Part shown: piece after piece, positions 1 through 10,190 of the stretch | Layout: every line of letters begins with the position of its first letter | How positions within the stretch are numbered: the stretch's first letter is position 1 | NCBI GenBank assembly: GCA_945878845.1 | Contig: CAMCUB010000006.1 | Coordinates: forward strand, 56,535 to 120,534 | Source: Erythrobacter sanguineus | Lineage (GTDB): Bacteria > Pseudomonadota > Alphaproteobacteria > Sphingomonadales > Sphingomonadaceae | Direction of reading: 5' to 3' | DNA: 64,000 bases | The notes under the pieces: model-generated | Databases searched by the model: none | Seen by the model: only the letters and a program-made list of their open reading frames with translations | What the model was told of the DNA's origin: nothing | Made by a program: the position numbers and the translations under genes

Positions 1-1062
1 AAGTATGACCTTGAGGCGAATTGCCAGCCGCAGGTCTATGGCCTCGGCATCAAGGAATTGTGGGACATCGGTCCCAAGAAGCACAAGCCGGGCCGCGTGA
101 TCCATACGCAGGGCTGGCCGCTTTCGGAGAGCGATAGCTGGGGCGGGGGCTTCCTCTACCATCAGGCCAATGGTCAGGTGGCCTTGGGCTTTGTCACTGC
201 GCTCGATTACAAGAACCCCTGGGTCTCGCCCTATCAGGAGTTCCAGCGCTGGAAGCAGCACCCGGCGATCCGCGAATATCTCGAAGGCGGCAAGCGCGTC
301 AGCTACGGCGCGCGCGCAATCAACGAGGGCGGCTGGCAATCGGTCCCCAAGCTCGCCTTCCCCGGCGGCGCGCTGATCGGCTGCGCGGCGGGCTTCGTCA
401 ACGTGCCGCGCATCAAGGGCAGCCACACCGCGATGAAGAGCGGGATGCTGGCGGCCGAGAGCATCGCGGCAGCGATTGCGGCGGGCCACGAGAAGACCGA
501 GCTGTCGGATTACGACGCGGCGGTCCGCTCCAGCTGGATCGCGACCGAGCTGAAGCTCGTCCAGAACGCCGAGCCTGCCGTCGCCAAGTTCGGCGGCGAT
601 ATCGGTACGCTCTTGGGCGGGATCGACATGTGGATGCGCACGCTCAAGATCGGCCTGCCGATCTCAATGAAGCACCACAGCGACTACACCATGACCGGCC
701 GCGCCGATCTCTACCCCAAGATCGATTACCCCAAGCCCGACGGCGTGATCACCTTCGACCGCCTCACCAATGTCGCCTACAGCTACACCAACCACGCCGA
801 GGATCAGCCGGTGCACCTGCAGGTCAGCGATCTGGAACTCCAGAAGGTGAGCGAGCTCGGCGTCTTTGGCGGTCCCTCCGCGCGTTACTGCCCGGCCGGG
901 GTCTACGAGTGGTTGACCGACGAGAAGACCGGCGATCCCAAGTTCCAGATCAACTCGCAGAACTGCGTCCACTGCAAGACCTGCGACATCAAGGACCCCA
1001 ACCAGAATATCAACTGGGTGACGCCTGAGGGTGGCGGCGGGCCGAATTATCCGAATATGTGA
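1..1062 (+). CDS. Electron transfer flavoprotein-ubiquinone oxidoreductase (ETF-QO), 3' part only
   Basis: Open from the first base of the window, so the 5' end lies outside; 353 residues are visible. ETF-QO is a membrane-bound FAD and [4Fe-4S] enzyme that passes electrons from electron transfer flavoprotein to ubiquinone. The C-terminal end carries the expected cluster ligands: one Cys in CPAGVYEW near base 888, then NCVHCKTCDIKDP near bases 963-990, followed by the usual INWVTPEGGGGPNYPNM-type ending. Family assignment is firm; the flavin-binding N-terminus cannot be checked. It is the only gene of its kind here, and no etfA/etfB lies within the window. Confidence 0.96.
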   Translation, partial: KYDLEANCQPQVYGLGIKELWDIGPKKHKPGRVIHTQGWPLSESDSWGGGFLYHQANGQVALGFVTALDYKNPWVSPYQEFQRWKQHPAIREYLEGGKRVSYGARAINEGGWQSVPKLAFPGGALIGCAAGFVNVPRIKGSHTAMKSGMLAAESIAAAIAAGHEKTELSDYDAAVRSSWIATELKLVQNAEPAVAKFGGDIGTLLGGIDMWMRTLKIGLPISMKHHSDYTMTGRADLYPKIDYPKPDGVITFDRLTNVAYSYTNHAEDQPVHLQVSDLELQKVSELGVFGGPSARYCPAGVYEWLTDEKTGDPKFQINSQNCVHCKTCDIKDPNQNINWVTPEGGGGPNYPNM

Positions 1063-1075
1063 TTGACCCTCCAAA

Positions 1076-1498
1076 GTGACCTTCGTGATCACTCCCCTTC
1101 CCCAAGGGCAAATTCACGCCTTGCGGGCAAGCTTTGCGGGCTTGCGCCAAAGTGCTGCCGAGACAGATTTTCTGACGATGGAAGAAATCCAGTCGGCCTA
1201 TGACGCCCAGCTCGCCAGTGGGAATATGGACGAGGAAAGTCTCCTGGCCCTTGGCGCCGCGTTCGGGGAGATGATTTGCGCACATGGCGACTTTGAGTGG
1301 GTGCACTTGTCGGATGACTATGGCTCCGGTCCGGCATTGGCGCCTGTCGGCTTCGACGTCGTTTGCAGTCCGATCGAGATGATTGAGAAGCGGCTGGAGG
1401 ACGGTGAGGCGGTTGACCTTGTCGAGCTTTGCGCGGACACGGTTGCGACGATAGCGCGAGTTATCGAGGCTGGCGAAGCTGGTTCTCGAAGCTCATGA
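1076..1498 (+). CDS. DUF3806-like hypothetical protein
   Basis: A 140-residue acidic protein without signal peptide or membrane segment. It starts at GTG 13 bases after the ETF-QO stop. The block LGAAFGEMICAHGDFEWVHLSDD followed by a Pro-containing strand and IEKRLEDGEAVDL resembles the layout I associate with DUF3806 proteins (fold of unknown function), but this is from memory and unverified. No catalytic motif is visible. A shorter form starting further in cannot be excluded. Its function is unknown, and co-transcription with ETF-QO is likely only from spacing. Confidence 0.6.
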   Translation: MTFVITPLPQGQIHALRASFAGLRQSAAETDFLTMEEIQSAYDAQLASGNMDEESLLALGAAFGEMICAHGDFEWVHLSDDYGSGPALAPVGFDVVCSPIEMIEKRLEDGEAVDLVELCADTVATIARVIEAGEAGSRSS

Positions 1499-1564
1499 TA
1501 GTGGCATATTTGGAATCCATCCGGCGCTATCGATGCGAGAACCCGAACATGTGGATCACCGGCC

Positions 1565-2365
1565 ATGCATGAGGCGGATTGGGAGCGAGCACAGCCAGCC
1601 GGTCTCGGCGCTTTCGGCCTCGACCGGCGGGGCTTTGCCGGGGCGGGCCTCGCCGCCTTCACCCTCGCGCTGCTCGGGAGGGAAGTATCGGCAGCCGCCC
1701 CGCAACAACGCATGCCGGCGCGCGACTGGATCGAGCGGCAGGGCGAATTGGCGCGCGCGCTCAAGGGCGGTCAGATCGCTCCGCTGCAATGGATGGCCGA
1801 AGCCGAGCGGCTGGCGAGCGAGATCGAGGTCGCCGAGCTGATGGCCGAAGTGAACAGGACGCAGGTCACGCAGCAGGCACTGCTGCCGACCAACGACCCG
1901 CGCAAGAGCAGCATCCGCTTCCTCGATGCAGACGGCGCGCCGCGCAAGCTCGGCTATGGCGCGGCGCTGTTCGCGTTCGAGCCGCACAATGTCATCACGC
2001 CCCACGGCCACCGCCACATGGTGTCGTCGCACCTCGTGGTGGAAGGGGCTTTCAGGGTCCGCAATTTCGACCGGCTGGAGGATGAGGAAGGGGCGATGAT
2101 CATCCGCCCGACCCGCGACTATATCGCCGCGACCGGCCAGCTTTCGGCAATGACCCCGGACCGCGACAACATCCACTGGTTCGTGCCCCGCGGCGGCCCG
2201 GCCATGACCTTCGATGTGATCATCTCCGGCATCGATCCCGGCGAGGCCGACTACGATATCGAAGCGATCGATCCGCTCGGCGGCACCATGCTGGCTGATG
2301 GCAAGATCCGTGCGCCGAAAATCGCTTTCGAGGCGGCGTCCGACAAATACACGGCTGCGGTCTGA
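1565..2365 (+). CDS. Tat-exported cupin-fold protein
   Basis: 266 residues. A twin-arginine motif (DRRGF, residues 20-24) precedes a hydrophobic stretch ending near VSAAAP, so export by the Tat pathway is likely. A short helical region follows, then a single cupin-type metal site: HGHRH around residues 147-151, a glutamate at about 160 and a second-strand His near 194 (NIHWF). That pattern usually binds one Fe, Mn or Ni ion. Substrate is unknown. The gene ends 7 bases before ispE and may share its transcript. Tat export would fit a cofactor-loaded protein folded before export. Confidence 0.7.
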   Translation: MHEADWERAQPAGLGAFGLDRRGFAGAGLAAFTLALLGREVSAAAPQQRMPARDWIERQGELARALKGGQIAPLQWMAEAERLASEIEVAELMAEVNRTQVTQQALLPTNDPRKSSIRFLDADGAPRKLGYGAALFAFEPHNVITPHGHRHMVSSHLVVEGAFRVRNFDRLEDEEGAMIIRPTRDYIAATGQLSAMTPDRDNIHWFVPRGGPAMTFDVIISGIDPGEADYDIEAIDPLGGTMLADGKIRAPKIAFEAASDKYTAAV

Positions 2366-2372
2366 TACTCGG

Positions 2373-3176
2373 ATGACCTTTACCGAAACCGCCTACGCCA
2401 AGATTAACCTCGCGCTGCATATCCGCAGGCGGCGGGAGGACGGGTATCACGAGCTTGAGACCCTGTTCGCCTTCGTTGATGCGGGCGATGTGCTGACGGC
2501 TGAGCCGGCCGCGCAGGACAGCGTCATCACGCTGGGCGAGTTTGCGAGCGGGCTCGACAATCCCTTCGACAATCTTGTGGCGCGGGCCCTCAATGCTCTC
2601 CCGCGCCCGCAGGGCTTGGCGGTCACGCTCGAAAAGAACCTGCCCGTTGCGGCGGGTCTTGGCGGCGGGTCGGCGGATGCTGGGGCGGTGTTCCGGATTG
2701 TCGAGGCGTTCCACGGCTTGCCGGATGACTGGCCAGCGCGCGCGGCGAAGCTCGGCGCAGATGTGCCCGCTTGCGTGCTCAGCCGCACCCATATCGGCCT
2801 CGGCACCGGCACCGAGCAGCAGAGCGTCGAGGACGACCTCGCGGGAACTCCCGTCCTGCTGGCCAACCCGCGCGTGCCGCTGTCGACCGGGCCGGTGTTC
2901 AAGGCGTGGGATGGGGTGGATCGCGGGGCGCTCCCCGAAGGCGCTGCGAGCCGGATCGCGAGGGAAGGGCGCAACGACCTCGAGGCGCCCGCCATTTCGC
3001 TGTGCCCCGTGATCGCGGAGGTGCTGTCGGCGCTGCAAGCAACCAACCCGTGGCTCGCCCGCATGTCCGGCTCGGGCGCGACCTGTTTTGCGCTCTACGA
3101 TTCCCCCGAAGCCCGTGACGCGGCGCAGGCGGCGATGCCGAAGGAGTGGTGGACGATGGCAGGGCGGCTGCGGTGA
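2373..3176 (+). CDS. ispE: 4-diphosphocytidyl-2-C-methyl-D-erythritol kinase
   Basis: 267 residues, normal for IspE, a GHMP kinase that phosphorylates CDP-methylerythritol in the MEP isoprenoid pathway. AKINLAL at residues 9-15 is the substrate-side start motif. PVAAGLGGGSADAGA near 90-104 is the ATP-binding GHMP signature, and the Gly/Ser-rich MSGSGATCFAL near the C-terminus is the third motif. The ATG at 2373 was chosen because the family begins almost directly with the AKINL strand; the reading frame stays open further upstream into the cupin gene but without family resemblance. Confidence 0.96.
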   Translation: MTFTETAYAKINLALHIRRRREDGYHELETLFAFVDAGDVLTAEPAAQDSVITLGEFASGLDNPFDNLVARALNALPRPQGLAVTLEKNLPVAAGLGGGSADAGAVFRIVEAFHGLPDDWPARAAKLGADVPACVLSRTHIGLGTGTEQQSVEDDLAGTPVLLANPRVPLSTGPVFKAWDGVDRGALPEGAASRIAREGRNDLEAPAISLCPVIAEVLSALQATNPWLARMSGSGATCFALYDSPEARDAAQAAMPKEWWTMAGRLR

Positions 3177-3187
3177 CTTTCCATCCT

Positions 3188-3280
3188 TCCGTTTGCCCTG
3201 AGCTTGTCGAAGGGCCGTCCTTCTGTGGGATCAAGCTCGGAAAAGAAGAACGGTGCTTCGACAAGCTCAGCACGAACGGG
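3188..3280. repeat. REP-like inverted repeat pair
   Basis: Two copies of a roughly 37-base element, at 3188-3224 and inverted at 3244-3280, separated by about 19 bases. Each contains the core CTGAGCTTGTCGAAG (forward in the first, reverse in the second) and each is itself a small hairpin (CCCT...AGGG and TGCT...AGCA). From established knowledge this core is a common interspersed palindrome in sphingomonad-type genomes. Here it fills the gap between ispE and the next gene. The pair can fold into one long stem and might act as an mRNA 3'-end stabiliser or attenuator. Confidence 0.85.
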
Positions 3281-3287
3281 GTTTGAT

Positions 3288-4007
3288 GTGAGGAACGACG
3301 TCTTCCGCCAAGCCGGCACACCCACCCCCGGCGGCATCGTCTGCGTCGTCGACCATGCTTCTAACGCCGTGCCTGCCGATATCCCCCTCGGCATCCCCGC
3401 ACACTTGCTCCACGAACACATCGCCTTCGACATCGGCACCGAGGCCATCGCGGAGCTGCTGGCGAAGGACCACGCCATCCCCGCCCACATCGCCGCCGTC
3501 AGTCGCCTCGTCTGCGACCTCAACCGCGAGGAGACCGCCTTCGGCCTCGTCCCCGAAGCCAGCGACGGCCATCCGATCCCCGGCAATGTCGGCGCAAACC
3601 GCGAGGAAAGGCTAAACCGCTTCCACCGCCGCTATCACACAGAGCTGGAGCAATGGCTGGCGGCGGCGGAACCGGGCCTGATCCTCTCGCTCCACTCCTT
3701 CACCCCGCGGCTCGAAACCTCGGATGCGGCGCGGCCGTGGGAGGTGGGGGTGCTCTACAACGAAGACGACCGCGCCGCCCGCATCGCCATCCCGCTGCTC
3801 GCCGCGCATGGGCTGAACGTGGGCGACAACCTCCCCTATTCGGGCCGCGATCTCAACTACACCATGAACCGCCATGCCGAAGCCCACGGCCGCCCCTACC
3901 TCGGCGTCGAGCTGCGCCAGGACCTCGTCCAGACCCCCAAGGATCATTCCCGCTGGGCCGCAATATTGGCAGATATTGCGCAAAGGGTTGCTTCAAGTCT
4001 CGCCTGA
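3288..4007 (+). CDS. N-formylglutamate amidohydrolase family protein
   Basis: 239 residues from the GTG at 3288. The frame is open further back to a TTG inside the REP element, but those codons are repeat DNA; GTG 3288 follows a GGGG at 3278-3281 and gives the expected N-terminus. Conserved family features visible: VVDHASNAVP near the start, a DLNRE motif, LSLHSF and ELRQDLV near the end, with His/Glu residues suited to zinc. The family hydrolyses N-formyl-L-glutamate (histidine degradation) or similar amides. No hut genes lie nearby, so the true substrate is open. Confidence 0.85.
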   Translation: MRNDVFRQAGTPTPGGIVCVVDHASNAVPADIPLGIPAHLLHEHIAFDIGTEAIAELLAKDHAIPAHIAAVSRLVCDLNREETAFGLVPEASDGHPIPGNVGANREERLNRFHRRYHTELEQWLAAAEPGLILSLHSFTPRLETSDAARPWEVGVLYNEDDRAARIAIPLLAAHGLNVGDNLPYSGRDLNYTMNRHAEAHGRPYLGVELRQDLVQTPKDHSRWAAILADIAQRVASSLA

Positions 4008-4049
4008 AGGCAGGGGGCGTTACGCAAAACGCCTGATACGGGAAATCTT

Positions 4050-5751
<1,702 letters not shown>

Positions 5752-5771
<20 letters not shown>

Positions 5772-6132
5772 CGCAATCGCCGCCCTTGCGATCCTGGGCG
5801 GATGCGGGGCGGAAAGCCTTGAGCCCGGCGGCATCTCGATGGACTGCGCCATCGGAAGGGACGCGCCGCTCGCGCAGGTCTGCACGGTTTACGAGGTCAA
5901 GGCGGTGGACGAGGTGGCGTTCCTCGTGATGTGGCACCCCGACGGGGGCTTCCGCCGCGTGCGCTATCGCAGTGCCGACAGCTCGGTCGAGGTGCTCGAT
6001 GGCGCGGAACGGGCGACGGACGTGACCCGGCGTGACGACGGCAGCGTGGAATTCGTCATCGATACGGATCGCTACCGGCTACCCGCACGGATGGTGGACC
6101 AAACCGTAGCCACCCAGCCGACACCGCAGTGA
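5752..6132 (+). CDS. Small predicted lipoprotein
   Basis: 126 residues. A short signal peptide ends in the lipobox LGGC (Cys18), so the mature protein should be lipid-anchored on the outer or inner membrane. The rest is a compact, strand-rich, acidic domain with two Cys (DCAIG and VCTVYE) that could form a disulfide. I recognise no family. The start overlaps the end of ilvD by 20 bases and the stop overlaps the start of the next gene (GTGA), so it is probably translated from the ilvD transcript. Its function is unknown. Confidence 0.7.
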
Positions 6133-7517
6133 CACGGCAGCAGGTCCTCACCGCCGATCAGATGCGCGCCGCAGAGCAGGCGCTGTTCGACTCGGGGACT
6201 TCGGTCAGCGAACTTATGGAGATCGCCGCAGGGGGCGCGGCCGAGTGGATCCGGCGCGTTGCCGCCGGGCGCGCGGTGACGGTGCTGTGCGGCCCGGGCA
6301 ATAACGGCGGCGACGGCTATGTCATCGCACGGCGACTGCGCGAGGCCGGGAACGCGGTGACGGTCATCGCCCCGCTTGAACCGCGAACTGACGCCGCGCG
6401 CGAGGCGCGGGTGCGCTGGGACGGCCCCGTCGGCACCTCGGGCGCAGCGGCGGGCGACGTCTTCGTCGACTGCCTGTTCGGATCGGGCCTCGCCCGCCCG
6501 CTGGTTCCCGAGCACGCGCTGCTGCTGCGCGATCTGGCCGCGCGGCACCGTGTGCGCGTGGCGGTCGATGTGCCGTCAGGGATCGCCAGTGACAGCGGAG
6601 CGGTGCTGAACGACAAGCTCCCGGCCTTCGACCTCACGCTTGCTCTCGGCGCTTGGAAGCTTGCGCATTGGAACCTGCCGGGCCGCGCCTTGATGGGGCA
6701 AATGCGGCTCGTGCCTATCGGGATCGGCGCGACTCAGGGTGCGGCGCAGCTGATCGCGCGGCCGCACCTCGCCGCCCCCGCAGCCGACAGCCACAAATAC
6801 CGCCGCGGCCTGCTCGGGATCGTGGCAGGCGCCATGCCGGGGGCGAGCCTGCTCGCTGCGGCAGCGGCGCAGCGGGCCGGGGCGGGCTATGTCAAGCTCC
6901 TCGCGCCCGAAGCCGACCTGCGCACGCCGCCCGAGGTGGTGACCGACACCGCGCCGCTTGGCGAAGCGCTCGCCGATTCCCGCATCGCGGCGGTGCTGGT
7001 CGGCCCCGGCTTGGGACGCGACGAGGCAGCGAGGGCGAGGCTGGCTGCCGCGCTGGCCGAGGCGCACGGACTGGTGATCGACGCCGATGCGCTGATGCTG
7101 CTCGCCCCGGCGATGCTCCCGCAAGGCAAGCCTGTCCTCGCGACGCCCCATGATGGCGAGCTCGAAACGCTGTGCCGAAGCTTCGGGGTGATCGCCGAGG
7201 GACGCCGCGCCCGCGCGCTGGCGCTGGCCAGAGTCAGCGGCATGGTCGTGCTCGCCAAGGGCCCCGACACTTGCGTCGCCGCCCCGGACGGCAGGCTGGC
7301 CCTCGCGCCCCCTGCTTCGAGCTGGCTTTCGGTCGCGGGCACAGGCGACGTCCTCGCCGGGATCGCCGCGAGCCGGATCGCCATCGGAGCCGATCCCTTC
7401 ACCGCCGCCTGCGAGGCAGTGTGGCTCCACGGCGAGGCCGCGCGGCAGGCAGGCGCCGCCTTCACGCCATCACAGCTTGCCGAAAGGGTCGCGCACGCGC
7501 TAGCGCCCTGCCTGTGA
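6129..7517 (+). CDS. nnr: Bifunctional NAD(P)H-hydrate epimerase / ADP-dependent NAD(P)H-hydrate dehydratase
   Basis: 462 residues with both repair domains. The N-terminal YjeF_N-type epimerase (about 1-210) has GPGNNGGDG at 55-63, which interconverts R and S NAD(P)HX. The C-terminal ribokinase-like dehydratase (about 215-462) has HKYRRG and GTGDVLAG at 404-411 and uses ADP to turn S-NADHX back to NADH. GTG start at 6129 overlaps the lipoprotein stop by four bases. The downstream RNA methyltransferase likewise starts inside this gene's stop. This is a metabolite-repair housekeeping enzyme. Confidence 0.95.
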   Translation: MTRQQVLTADQMRAAEQALFDSGTSVSELMEIAAGGAAEWIRRVAAGRAVTVLCGPGNNGGDGYVIARRLREAGNAVTVIAPLEPRTDAAREARVRWDGPVGTSGAAAGDVFVDCLFGSGLARPLVPEHALLLRDLAARHRVRVAVDVPSGIASDSGAVLNDKLPAFDLTLALGAWKLAHWNLPGRALMGQMRLVPIGIGATQGAAQLIARPHLAAPAADSHKYRRGLLGIVAGAMPGASLLAAAAAQRAGAGYVKLLAPEADLRTPPEVVTDTAPLGEALADSRIAAVLVGPGLGRDEAARARLAAALAEAHGLVIDADALMLLAPAMLPQGKPVLATPHDGELETLCRSFGVIAEGRRARALALARVSGMVVLAKGPDTCVAAPDGRLALAPPASSWLSVAGTGDVLAGIAASRIAIGADPFTAACEAVWLHGEAARQAGAAFTPSQLAERVAHALAPCL

Positions 7518-8710
7518 GCAGTTCCGAAAAAATCATCCGCCTCGCCGCCAAGGGCGACGGCGTCACCGCCTCCGGGCGCCATGTCGCAGGCGCGGTGCCG
7601 GGCGATATAGTGGACGAGGCGGGCGCGGTCACTCCCGGCCCGCACCACCAGACCCCGCCATGCCGCCACTTCGCGACCTGCGGCGGGTGTCAGTTGCAGC
7701 ACGCCGACGATGCGGCGCTGGCCGATTTCGTCACCCAGCGCGTGGTCAATGCCGCGCGCGGGCAGGGGCTGGAGCCGGCCGAACTGCTCCCCGTCCACCT
7801 CTCGCCCCCGCACACCCGCCGCCGTGCGGGGCTGCACGGGCTGCGGACGGCGCGGGGCGCGGTGCTCGGCTATCGCGAGGGCGGATCGCACCGCGTGGTC
7901 GATTTAGCCGAGTGCCCGGTGCTGCACCTCGCGCTGGCCGCGTTAATCCCGCCTTTGCGCAAATTCGCCGCCGCACATGGCCCCAAGGCGATGGTCGGGA
8001 TCGACCTGACGCTCGCCGATCAGGGGGTGGAGGCGAGCCTCTCGCACTTCGCGCTGGAGGGGCTCGGCCCGACCGAAGCGGCGCTTGATTTCGCGCGTGA
8101 ACAAGGGCTTGCACGGCTTTCTTTCGATCAGGGCTATGGCCCCGAGACCATGTGGGAGCCCGAGCCGGTGACCGTCACGCTCGCCGGCGTGCCGGTCAGC
8201 CTGCCGCCGGGCGCCTTCCTTCAGGCGACCCACGACGCGGAAAGCCGGATGGCCGCCGATGCCGCCGCTTGGCTGTCAGATGCGCGGATGGTGGCTGATC
8301 TCTTCGCGGGTCTCGGCACCTTTGCCTTTGCATTGAGAGAGGGCCGCAAGGTGCTCGCCGTCGAGGCCGAGCGGGCGGCCCATTTCGCCTGCAAGGCTGC
8401 CGGGGCGCAGGCGGGGGGCGCCGTGCTGGCGCTCCACCGCGATCTGTTCCGCGCGCCCTTGCAACCGGATGAACTCAACCGCTTCGACGCCGTGCTGCTC
8501 GATCCGCCGCGCGCCGGGGCGCGGGCGCAGATTGCCGAGATTGCCGCGAGCACGCTCTCGCGGGTCGTCTATGTCAGCTGCAACCCGTCAAGCTGGGCGC
8601 GCGATGCGGCGGTGCTGGCCGAAGCGGGGTTCCGGCTGACGAAGCTGCGTCCCGTGGGGCAGTTCCGCTGGTCGACCCATGTCGAGCTTGTGAGCCTGTT
8701 CGAGCGCTAG
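7514..8710 (+). CDS. Class I SAM-dependent RNA m5U methyltransferase (RlmD/TrmA-like)
   Basis: 398 residues from GTG 7514 (four-base overlap with nnr). Four Cys suited to a [4Fe-4S] cluster are at 50, 56, 59 (CRHFATCGGC) and 134 (AECPVL), as in the RlmD/RumA branch. The SAM site is DLFAGLGTFAF, the catalytic nucleophile is Cys356 in VSCNPSSWARD, and the closing THVELVSLF carries the catalytic Glu. A TRAM domain is reduced or absent. Likely substrate is 23S rRNA uridine, but which position it methylates cannot be told from sequence alone. It is convergent with the XrtA locus; stops overlap in CTAG. Confidence 0.88.
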   Translation: MSSSEKIIRLAAKGDGVTASGRHVAGAVPGDIVDEAGAVTPGPHHQTPPCRHFATCGGCQLQHADDAALADFVTQRVVNAARGQGLEPAELLPVHLSPPHTRRRAGLHGLRTARGAVLGYREGGSHRVVDLAECPVLHLALAALIPPLRKFAAAHGPKAMVGIDLTLADQGVEASLSHFALEGLGPTEAALDFAREQGLARLSFDQGYGPETMWEPEPVTVTLAGVPVSLPPGAFLQATHDAESRMAADAAAWLSDARMVADLFAGLGTFAFALREGRKVLAVEAERAAHFACKAAGAQAGGAVLALHRDLFRAPLQPDELNRFDAVLLDPPRAGARAQIAEIAASTLSRVVYVSCNPSSWARDAAVLAEAGFRLTKLRPVGQFRWSTHVELVSLFER

Positions 8711-9489
8711 GCGCGAAGGGCGTCCAGAATTTGCGCCTCAAGCCACGCGCGGTGTTCGGGCTCGACATAGGCGTGGCCTGCGCCCTCGCAGCGACGGATG
8801 CGCGGGTCGGTCTTGTCCCACGCCGCTTCGAAGACCTGCGCGGTGCGATCGGCGGTGGCGAGCAGGATGCGGACATCGCCGGTGAAGCCTGCCAGCCCTG
8901 CTGCCATGTCCTGCGCGAGGCTCGAGGGCGGCGGAGGCGGCTTCAGCGCGTGGAGCACGCCGCGCGCGAGCTTGGCGAGGTTCACACCTCCGCCGAGCAA
9001 CCGCATGATCTCGCGCGGGTTCTTCAGCTTTTCGAGATAGCGAGCCCGCACCGCTTCGGGGGGCGGGGTGCTGTCGCCAGTTTCGCTGTCCTCGATAGTC
9101 CAGGGGTTGGAGAGCACCAGACCATCGCAACCTGTGCCGCCCGCCAGCATCAGCGCCGAGGCCGCGTCGCAATTGCCCAAGGCGATCACGCAGGTGACCT
9201 GCGGGGCCAGGCCCCGGAAGGCGGCGAGGGCACAGTCGATGTCCTCGGCCGAATGACGGAAGCCGCGGTTCTCGCCCTCGCTGTCGCCGATCCCGCGGCG
9301 GTCGAAGCGGAAGACGGGGAAGCCTGCCGCAGCGATGCGCGCCGCCATGTCCGCCTGCCCGCCGAAAGCGCCCGAGCGGATCTCGTTGCCGCCGGTCACG
9401 ATCAGCAGCCCGGTGGTGCCGGGTGCCGTGTCGAGCGTGCCTGCGAGCATCTGCCCGTCGCAGGCGAAGCTGTGCGAGAGGCGGCTCAT
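8707..9489 (-). CDS. Exosortase A system-associated hydrolase 1
   Basis: 260 residues, alpha/beta-hydrolase fold. The ATG at 9489 overlaps the stop of the upstream hydrolase 2 by four bases. The block FRFDRRGIGDSEG is the loop typical of the fold, and GAGHAYVEP near the C-terminus supplies the His. At the nucleophile elbow the sequence is GNCDAA, so the likely nucleophile is Cys107 rather than Ser. The family always sits in XrtA/PEP-CTERM exopolysaccharide loci; its substrate is not known. Last gene of the leftward arm (GNAT, ACP, hydrolase 2, hydrolase 1). Confidence 0.87.
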   Translation of the reverse strand: MSRLSHSFACDGQMLAGTLDTAPGTTGLLIVTGGNEIRSGAFGGQADMAARIAAAGFPVFRFDRRGIGDSEGENRGFRHSAEDIDCALAAFRGLAPQVTCVIALGNCDAASALMLAGGTGCDGLVLSNPWTIEDSETGDSTPPPEAVRARYLEKLKNPREIMRLLGGGVNLAKLARGVLHALKPPPPPSSLAQDMAAGLAGFTGDVRILLATADRTAQVFEAAWDKTDPRIRRCEGAGHAYVEPEHRAWLEAQILDALRA

Positions 9490-10175
9490 GCTGGCGCCCC
9501 TGCGAGGCTCTGCACGATCCGCGCGGCGAGGCGGTCGGCTTGGCCTGCGTCCTCGCCCGGTTCGGCGCGCAGCCACAGGCCGGGTCCGCCGACGGCGCTC
9601 TGGGCGAGCTCGGACTGGCCGGGGGCAAGCGTCGGCTCGGCGGATTCGAGCGCGGAGAACATGGCAGGCCCGATTCTCCAGCCGCCAAGCGTGAGGCCCG
9701 CGGCGCGGCCTTCAGCCATCAGGCCTTCCGAGGTCTCGGCCAGCCCTGCCTCGCGCGCGGCGATGGTGCGGGCGCGGATCATGCCGCGCAAGAGCTTGGT
9801 GCCGGATTGTGCGGCGTAATGCCAGCCGGGAAGGGCGGGGGGAGCAATGAGCGCCCCCGCGCGGATCGCCAGCACGTGGGTGGCGCGAAGGTCCCGTGCG
9901 GCGGCGGTCATGGCCGCGCGCCAGCCTTCGAGCGTCTGGCCCTCAAGCGGGGCAAGGCTCTCGTTGCAGCCCGGCAGATCGGGGAGCAGGCAGTCCACCC
10001 CGGCGCGGTCGAGCCGCCGCATTACCTCAAGGGTGAAGCGCCGCAGCTTGTTCGCCTCGTCGAACCATGCCGGGCAGATCAGCAGCCGGAAATCGCGCTC
10101 GCGGTCGAAGGCTACCAGCAGCTCTTCCCCTGCCGTGGCGCCTTCAGGGGCGGGCGGGGTCCAGCTGGAAAGCAC
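9486..10175 (-). CDS. Exosortase A system-associated hydrolase 2
   Basis: 229 residues, alpha/beta-hydrolase-like. The early block CPAWFDEANKLRR and the loop LPDLPGCNES are recognisable for this XrtA-linked family. At the place where a GxSxG elbow is expected the sequence reads LAIRAGALIA, with no Ser or Cys nucleophile, so it may be a non-catalytic partner of hydrolase 1 or use unusual chemistry. GTG start at 10175; stop overlaps the ATG of hydrolase 1, suggesting coupled translation and perhaps a complex of the two products. Confidence 0.83.
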   Translation of the reverse strand: MLSSWTPPAPEGATAGEELLVAFDRERDFRLLICPAWFDEANKLRRFTLEVMRRLDRAGVDCLLPDLPGCNESLAPLEGQTLEGWRAAMTAAARDLRATHVLAIRAGALIAPPALPGWHYAAQSGTKLLRGMIRARTIAAREAGLAETSEGLMAEGRAAGLTLGGWRIGPAMFSALESAEPTLAPGQSELAQSAVGGPGLWLRAEPGEDAGQADRLAARIVQSLAGAPA

Positions 10176-10190
10176 GCGGGGCGCAAGGGC

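Noticed and set aside
3204..3287. N-terminal extension of the amidohydrolase from TTG 3204
   Set aside because: The codons lie in the REP-like repeat; GTG 3288 has a better context and the expected N-terminus.
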